Shown piece after piece: positions 60,009 to 64,000 of a DNA stretch of 64,000 bases. The first letter of the stretch is position 1. Each line of letters starts with the position of its first letter. The notes below the pieces were generated by a model that saw only the letters and a program-made list of their open reading frames with translations, searched no databases and had not been told where the DNA came from. Source of the stretch: Bradyrhizobium sp. SZCCT0153. Lineage in GTDB: Bacteria; Pseudomonadota; Alphaproteobacteria; Rhizobiales; Xanthobacteraceae. Position numbers and translations under genes: made by a program. The stretch covers positions 1,461,001 to 1,525,000 of the forward strand of contig NZ_JAFCKS010000001.1 in assembly GCF_018129995.1 (NCBI RefSeq), given 5' to 3'.

Positions 60009-61115
60009 TTAGTTGGTGTTCGGAGCCGGTATTTCCACAGGCGCCTTCACCTGGGTCATCAGATCGTCGTTCCACTTGCCTTCCACCTTGAAGTGCGCGG
60101 TGGCGCCGAGGTCGGCGGCCTCGATCAGATTGTGCGTGACATAGGCGTAGATGCCGGGCTGCATGAACTTGTACATCGCAGCTCCCGCCGAGCCGCCGCG
60201 GATGAACCAGGTCTCGAGTCCGACTTCGGGTGCATTGCCGAATTTGCCGGTCTCCCAGACATAGTCGCCATGGCCGCCGATCAGATGCGGGCGGCTGTCG
60301 CGATTGGCCTGCGAATGCACGATCAGCACGTTCTCGCCGACATTGGCGGTGAGCGCATTCTTGCCGGTGAGCGCGCCGGCCTTGCCGTTGAACACGACAT
60401 GGGAGGGGATCAGTTTCTTCATGACCTCTTCGGTGTCGGTGAAGGCTTCGCCCGGCGAGTCGTAGGACTTGAAATTGCCTTTCTCGTCACGCGGTACGTA
60501 CATGTCCTGCTCGCCGATGTAGTAGACCTTGTCGTATTTCAGCGCGTGACCCTTGCCGTCGTTCAATCCGTCGCGCGGCAGCACCATCACGGCACCGTTC
60601 ATGCCGGAGACGACGTGCCAGGGGATCATCGGGCCGCCGGGTGCGCAGTGATAGACGAACACGCCGGTCTTGGTCGCCTTCCAGCGCAGCACGACCTGCT
60701 CGCCGGGATTGATCAGGGTGAGCGCGCCGCCGCCGAGCGCACCGGTCGCGGAATGGAAGTCGATGTTGTGCGGCATGGTGTTGGTCGCGGGATTGACCAG
60801 CGTCGTTTCGACGTAGTCGCCCTCGTGTACCACCATCAGCGGTCCCGGCATCGAGCCGTTGAAGGTCATCGCCTGGAAGGTGGTGCCTTTCTCGTCGATG
60901 ACGACCTTCTTCTCCTCGATCGTGAGCTTGAACTCCACGATCTTGGGACCTTGCTTGGTCGCCTGCTCGTGCGCGTGGACGAAGGGCGGCGCGACCAGCT
61001 CGACTTTCTGACGTGGCAGTTTGAGATCATCGGCGGCCAAAGCGGGGGTCGCCAACATCAGCGCGGTCACGGCGGCGCTGATCAATGCGGCTCTGCGGGT
61101 GAACATCGGAAGCAT
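60009..61115 (-). CDS. nirK: copper-containing nitrite reductase
   Basis: 368 residues. It reduces nitrite to nitric oxide in the periplasm. The N-terminus ([11 protein letters not shown]) is a Tat signal. Copper ligands are all present: type 1 His116, Cys157, His166 and Met172; type 2 His121, His156 and His328; catalytic Asp119 and His277 correspond to the known pair in Achromobacter NirK (by motif). Length fits class I NirK. A FixK/NnrR-type box lies 60 bp upstream. It is transcribed with nirV across a hairpin. Confidence 0.97.
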   Translation of the reverse strand: MLPMFTRRAALISAAVTALMLATPALAADDLKLPRQKVELVAPPFVHAHEQATKQGPKIVEFKLTIEEKKVVIDEKGTTFQAMTFNGSMPGPLMVVHEGDYVETTLVNPATNTMPHNIDFHSATGALGGGALTLINPGEQVVLRWKATKTGVFVYHCAPGGPMIPWHVVSGMNGAVMVLPRDGLNDGKGHALKYDKVYYIGEQDMYVPRDEKGNFKSYDSPGEAFTDTEEVMKKLIPSHVVFNGKAGALTGKNALTANVGENVLIVHSQANRDSRPHLIGGHGDYVWETGKFGNAPEVGLETWFIRGGSAGAAMYKFMQPGIYAYVTHNLIEAADLGATAHFKVEGKWNDDLMTQVKAPVEIPAPNTN

Positions 61116-61174
61116 CCTTCATGTGAAAGGGTTTTGATGACGGATGCAGTGTGCGCCTGTTGCGGCAAGGGTGT

Positions 61175-61188
61175 TTGCGCTGCGACAA
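61175..61188 (-). promoter_or_regulatory. FixK/NnrR-type box upstream of nirK
   Basis: TTGCGCTGCGACAA on the plus strand, TTGTCGCAGCGCAA on the minus strand. It fits the TTG-N8-CAA shape of the FNR/CRP family and resembles the box I recall for B. diazoefficiens nirK. Its nearest edge is 59 bp before the nirK ATG. Confidence 0.75.
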
Positions 61189-61228
61189 GCTTTGGCCGGA
61201 TTCGCCTCCGGTAAAGTCCCAAAGACAT

Positions 61229-61250
61229 TTGCCGAAGATCTCATCGGCAA
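61229..61250. promoter_or_regulatory. TTGCCGA/TCGGCAA inverted repeat upstream of nirK
   Basis: Seven-bp perfect arms with an eight-bp centre, 41 bp upstream of the nirK FixK-type box. It could be an additional operator; its binder is unknown. Confidence 0.5.
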
Positions 61251-61340
61251 TGCGACGGACGTCTCGCGCGACGTCGGCCGCGCCGGCAGCAAATCGTTCG
61301 CATGTTCAGATGCGCACGATCGTGAATGCATGGTCGTCGA

Positions 61341-61547
61341 TTAGTAAAGCTGGATCGCAATCCAGACCAGGCCCCAGACCGCGAGTGACAATGCGGTAAG
61401 GACCGCAGCCGTAATCGTCAGGATCCGGACGATATGACCAGCGCCGGCGGCGGGCGTTGCGGGTACGGGCTGGTAATCGTCGAAACGCGGAATGCGGCCG
61501 CGAACGCCGGTGAGCCAGAGAACGAGATCGAGCACGAACGGCGCCAA
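61341..61547 (-). CDS. small single-pass membrane protein upstream of nirK
   Basis: 68 residues from a TTG start at 61547 that has GGAGACAAG directly ahead (seven bases spacing from GGAG). A soluble N-terminus (FVLDLVLWLTGVRGRIPRFD) and Pro/Ala linker are followed by one helix (ILTITAAVLTALSLAVWGLV). The weak codon start is backed by the ribosome-binding site and the clean membrane helix. Function unknown. It lies 225 bp upstream of nirK on the same strand and within the cluster containing hemN. Confidence 0.6.
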   Translation of the reverse strand: MAPFVLDLVLWLTGVRGRIPRFDDYQPVPATPAAGAGHIVRILTITAAVLTALSLAVWGLVWIAIQLY

Positions 61548-61598
61548 GGCTTGTCTCCAAAGAATGGCTTATATCCAGGTAATGGCTTGTCGCCAGGG
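61544..61598. repeat. three imperfect 18-bp direct repeats
   Basis: Units near CCAAGGCTTGTCTCCAAAG, AATGGCTTATATCCAGGT and AATGGCTTGTCGCCAGGG, ending at the start of the small membrane protein gene. Confidence 0.65.
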
Positions 61599-61642
61599 AA
61601 CGTGATTGGACGCCACCATGGCTCCGATCCGACGCTCCGACT

Positions 61643-61656
61643 TTGAGCGAGCGCAA
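61643..61656 (+). promoter_or_regulatory. FixK2-type box upstream of hemN
   Basis: TTGAGCGAGCGCAA matches TTG(A/C)-N6-(T/G)CAA exactly, 85 bp before the hemN start. Matches known FixK2 control of anaerobic heme genes in Bradyrhizobium. Confidence 0.82.
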
Positions 61657-61740
61657 GGTGCCCGGTCCGAAAACGGGTAATCCAGTGCCATCGGCATTTG
61701 CCGCGCCACTGCGCGGCATGAATTTACGAATGGGCAGGAC

Positions 61741-63093
61741 ATGAGGACTGATCTCGCAGCAAGCTACGGCGAGGAACGTCTGCCGCGCTACACGAGCTAT
61801 CCGACCGCACCGCACTTTTCGACCGCGGTCGGTCCGCAGACTTATGCAGAGTGGCTCGCCAGACTCCCGGCGGGAGCCAGCGCATCGCTTTATCTGCACG
61901 TGCCGTTCTGCCGCGAAATGTGCTGGTATTGCGGCTGCCACACCCAGATCGTCCGCCGCGACGAGCTCATTGCGGCCTATCAGCGGACGTTGCGCAGCGA
62001 GATCGCGCAGGTCGCAGAGACCATTGGTCGCCGCATCAGGGTCGAGCACATCCATTTCGGCGGCGGCACGCCGACGATCATGGCGCCGGAGGCCTTTGCC
62101 GAACTGATGGCGGCGATGCGCCAGGCTTTCTTCGTGCTGCCTTCGGCCGAGATCGCGGTCGAGATCGATCCCCGTACATTGACCGCCGGCATGGTCGAGG
62201 CCATGCGGCTCTCCGGCGTCAATCGCGCGAGCCTTGGTGTGCAGAGCTTCGATCCGGTCGTGCAACGTGCGATCAACCGCGTGCAGAGCTTCGAGCAGAC
62301 GGCCTGCGTTGTCGACATGCTCAGGAGCGCCGGGATCGAGGGACTCAATTTCGACCTGATCTACGGGCTGCCCCATCAATCCGTCGCCTCGTGCCTGGAT
62401 ACCGTCCGACGCAGCCTGGCGCTCGCGCCCGATCGCTTCTCGGTGTTCGGCTACGCGCACGTGCCTGATTTCAAGAAGCACCAGCGCCTGATCAACGAGG
62501 CCGTGCTGCCCGACGGCCTTGCCCGCCACGACCAGGCCTGCGCGATCGCCAACGCGCTGAAGGAGGCCGGTTACATCCAGATCGGTCTCGATCATTTCGC
62601 GCGGCCCGGCGACGCCATGGCCGTGGCGTTCGAGGAACGGACGCTGAGGCGCAATTTCCAGGGCTATACCACCGACAAGGGCGAGGTTCTGCTTGGTTTC
62701 GGCGCGAGCGCGATCGGACATCTGCCGCAGGGCTATGTCCAGAACGAGGTGCAGATCGGCGCCTATGCGCAGAGCATTGCCGCCGGCTGCCTCGCCACCG
62801 CCAAGGGTTATGGGCTCACCGACGACGATCGGCTGCGTGCCGACATCATCGAACGCATCATGTGCGAGTTCAGCGCCGATCTCGGCGACATCTGTGCGCG
62901 CCATGGTGCAGAGGCAGGGGCGATGCTGAAATCCGCGTCCCGGCTGAAGCCGCTGATTTCTGACGGTGTCGTGAGGCTGGACGGCGACCGCATCGCAGTC
63001 GCAAAGGATTCGCGCTTCCTGGTCCGCAGCGTCGCGGCCGCGTTCGACGCGCACCTGGATCCGGGAAAGCAGTTGCATAGCAGGGCGGTGTAG
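61741..63093 (+). CDS. hemN: oxygen-independent coproporphyrinogen III oxidase
   Basis: 450 residues, radical SAM. It decarboxylates coproporphyrinogen III to protoporphyrinogen IX without oxygen. CREMCWYCGC (Cys57, Cys61, Cys64) holds the iron-sulfur cluster; PRYTSYPTAPHFSTA is the typical HemN N-terminus, IHFGGGTPTIMAPEA binds SAM, and ASLGVQSFDPVVQRAINRVQ is conserved. Length and sequence fit true HemN rather than HemW. In denitrifying Bradyrhizobium, hemN2 is FixK2-controlled and needed for anaerobic growth; the box at 61643 fits that. Confidence 0.95.
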   Translation: MRTDLAASYGEERLPRYTSYPTAPHFSTAVGPQTYAEWLARLPAGASASLYLHVPFCREMCWYCGCHTQIVRRDELIAAYQRTLRSEIAQVAETIGRRIRVEHIHFGGGTPTIMAPEAFAELMAAMRQAFFVLPSAEIAVEIDPRTLTAGMVEAMRLSGVNRASLGVQSFDPVVQRAINRVQSFEQTACVVDMLRSAGIEGLNFDLIYGLPHQSVASCLDTVRRSLALAPDRFSVFGYAHVPDFKKHQRLINEAVLPDGLARHDQACAIANALKEAGYIQIGLDHFARPGDAMAVAFEERTLRRNFQGYTTDKGEVLLGFGASAIGHLPQGYVQNEVQIGAYAQSIAAGCLATAKGYGLTDDDRLRADIIERIMCEFSADLGDICARHGAEAGAMLKSASRLKPLISDGVVRLDGDRIAVAKDSRFLVRSVAAAFDAHLDPGKQLHSRAV

Positions 63094-63106
63094 TTCTCGC
63101 GCCAGC

Positions 63107-63120
63107 TTGCGCCTCGACAA
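63107..63120 (+). promoter_or_regulatory. FixK/NnrR-type box upstream of the DUF1858 gene
   Basis: TTGCGCCTCGACAA, sharing both half-sites with the nirK box (TTGC and ACAA), 48 bp before the ATG at 63169. Not an exact match to the FixK2 consensus in the last half-site. Confidence 0.65.
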
Positions 63121-63168
63121 AGAAACTCCGGCCCGCTCCGCTATCGTCGGTCCAGAACGGAGTTGTCC

Positions 63169-63366
63169 ATGCCTTTTGATTCCGACGATCTGGTCGATGA
63201 CATCATGCGCACGGCGCCGCACACGATCCGCGTGTTTCTCGCCTTCAGGATGGCTTGTGTCGGCTGTCCAATCGCAACGTTCCACACAGTGGATGACGCC
63301 TGCCGCGAGCATGGCATCGACCGCGACAAATTCCTCGCTGCGCTGTGTGATTGCGTGCCGGCGTGA
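63169..63366 (+). CDS. DUF1858 domain protein
   Basis: 65 residues from ATG 63169. The sequence is DSDDLVDDIMRTAPHTIRVF, MACVGCPIATFHTVDDAC and HGIDRDKFLAALCDCVPA. The CVGCPIA..C arrangement is the DUF1858 hallmark, related to ScdA/NorA N-terminal domains that act in nitrosative-stress iron-sulfur repair. Position between hemN and the Fnr-like regulator, and the upstream box, suggest a role in nitric oxide defence or metal delivery. This role is inference. Confidence 0.87.
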   Translation: MPFDSDDLVDDIMRTAPHTIRVFLAFRMACVGCPIATFHTVDDACREHGIDRDKFLAALCDCVPA

Positions 63367-63477
63367 AGCGGCTTGGAATTCGCGCGGGTCGCGCGCGGAT
63401 TCCCGGGTGAGGGATAGCTTCGCCGCAAGCGGAGCGCCTCTCACCCCGAGCTTCAGGGAGACGTCCCGGTGCTGCTC

Positions 63478-64000
63478 TCAGGCCGCGCCGCTGTCGGGGT
63501 TTCGCTCCGCCAGAACGACGATCCCATGCGGATCGCGCAGGATGATGCGCTGGCGGCCGCTCTCGACCAGGCCCTGCTGTTCCCAGCCGCTCAGGATGCG
63601 GCTGACGGTGTGCAGCGTGGTGCCGGTCATCTGTGCGATGTCCTGGCGGCTGATCGGGAAGTCGATCTCGATGCCATGGTCGAGTTTTTTGCCGGACTGC
63701 TTGGCGAGCCGCAGCAGCGCATGCGCGACGCGCTGCTCGACCTGCTGGGTCGACATTTCCAGGATTCGGGTGTGGCTCTCCTGGAGCCGCACGCCGACGG
63801 TCTGAAGCGTGTTGGCGGCGAGCGAGGGAAACCGCTCGACCAACCGCGGCCAGGCGGAAGTCGGCCAGATCAGCACCACGCTGTCGTCGACCGCGATCGC
63901 AGTGGCCGGATAGCGCGAAGCTCCGATCGCCATCGCGAGACCGAACGTTTCGCCCGGCGCAACATAGCGGACCACGATCTGCTCGCCGGTCGGCGTGGTC
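63478..64000 (-). CDS. nnrR: Crp/Fnr-family regulator, NnrR-like (runs off the right edge)
   Basis: Only the C-terminal 173 or so residues are here; the frame continues beyond base 64000 (TTPTGEQIVVRYVAPGETFG in frame). The tail of the cNMP-binding barrel reads YVAPGETFGLAMAIG, then the dimerisation helix QQVEQRVAHALLRLAKQSG, then the HTH ISRQDIAQMTGTTLHTVSRI. No Cys cluster of the FNR type is visible in the part seen. Placement beside hemN and nirK as in B. diazoefficiens makes NnrR, the NO-responding activator of nir/nor, the likely identity. Confidence 0.82.
   Translation of the reverse strand, partial: TTPTGEQIVVRYVAPGETFGLAMAIGASRYPATAIAVDDSVVLIWPTSAWPRLVERFPSLAANTLQTVGVRLQESHTRILEMSTQQVEQRVAHALLRLAKQSGKKLDHGIEIDFPISRQDIAQMTGTTLHTVSRILSGWEQQGLVESGRQRIILRDPHGIVVLAERNPDSGAA

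Noticed and set aside
1..64000. CRISPR array, tRNA or rRNA gene, insertion sequence or prophage
   Set aside because: I looked for spaced repeats, cloverleaf signatures, transposase and integrase motifs and found none.

Overview
The window reads as chromosome of a Bradyrhizobium-type alphaproteobacterium. The evidence is high-GC codon use, a GapR (DUF2312) gene, an aa3-type oxidase subunit IV, a three-subunit proton-translocating transhydrogenase, Flp/Fap pilin, dispersed Bradyrhizobium-like palindromic repeats, and a nirK/nirV, hemN, nnrR-like cluster whose content matches, as I recall it, the B. diazoefficiens denitrification region. Genus assignment is inference from gene content; no search was run. 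I see no tRNA, rRNA, CRISPR array, prophage or insertion sequence.

Layout. 1-3.6 kb: the start of a probable MBL-fold hydrolase, a frameshifted secreted-protein pseudogene, a MetA/SphA-type outer membrane protein, an O-methyltransferase and a small membrane protein. 3.8-7.5 kb: an Flp pilin gene bracketed by two paralogous polytopic GT-C-like membrane proteins. 7.8-16 kb: TetR regulator, pyruvate kinase, DUF1036, DUF1244, GapR, adenylate cyclase-TPR, DUF1801 and DUF882 genes. 16-22 kb: L,D-transpeptidase, an orphan NtrC-type response regulator and an M3 oligopeptidase. 22.2-26.1 kb: an AbrB/Doc toxin-antitoxin module with a perfect operator, then oxidase subunit IV and pntAA-pntAB-pntB. 26.3-32 kb: a deleted alpha/beta-hydrolase pseudogene, NhaD-like and ChaA-like antiporters, cupin, a Lys/Ala/Pro-rich protein, a TPR lipoprotein and rpsU. 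32-38 kb: aqpZ, purEK, a diguanylate cyclase with a histone-like tail, several tiny conserved genes (including a 59-codon DUF465 gene) and an LhgO-type oxidase. 38-46.6 kb: a PAS-GGDEF-EAL protein, a GlpD paralogue with altered active-site motifs, a PotGHI-like ABC system without a binding protein, and a His-rich membrane protein. 46.7-53.7 kb: a CUT1-type ABC importer without its ATPase, then a LysR, PrpF/GalD, DctA cluster. 53.8-59 kb: AsmA, scoAB, a GNAT remnant and a conserved membrane protein. 59-64 kb: nirV, nirK, a small membrane protein, hemN, a DUF1858 protein and the C-terminal part of an NnrR-like Crp/Fnr regulator.

How the genes work together. The clearest physiological unit is the right end. 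NirK reduces nitrite, NirV is its usual partner, HemN makes heme without oxygen, and a Crp/Fnr regulator is encoded alongside. Three 14-bp FixK/NnrR-type boxes sit upstream of nirK, hemN and the DUF1858 gene. The rest is housekeeping metabolism mixed with transport and c-di-GMP signalling. Four copies of a roughly 100-bp composite palindromic element, plus one unrelated repeat, lie mostly right at stop codons of the genes they follow.
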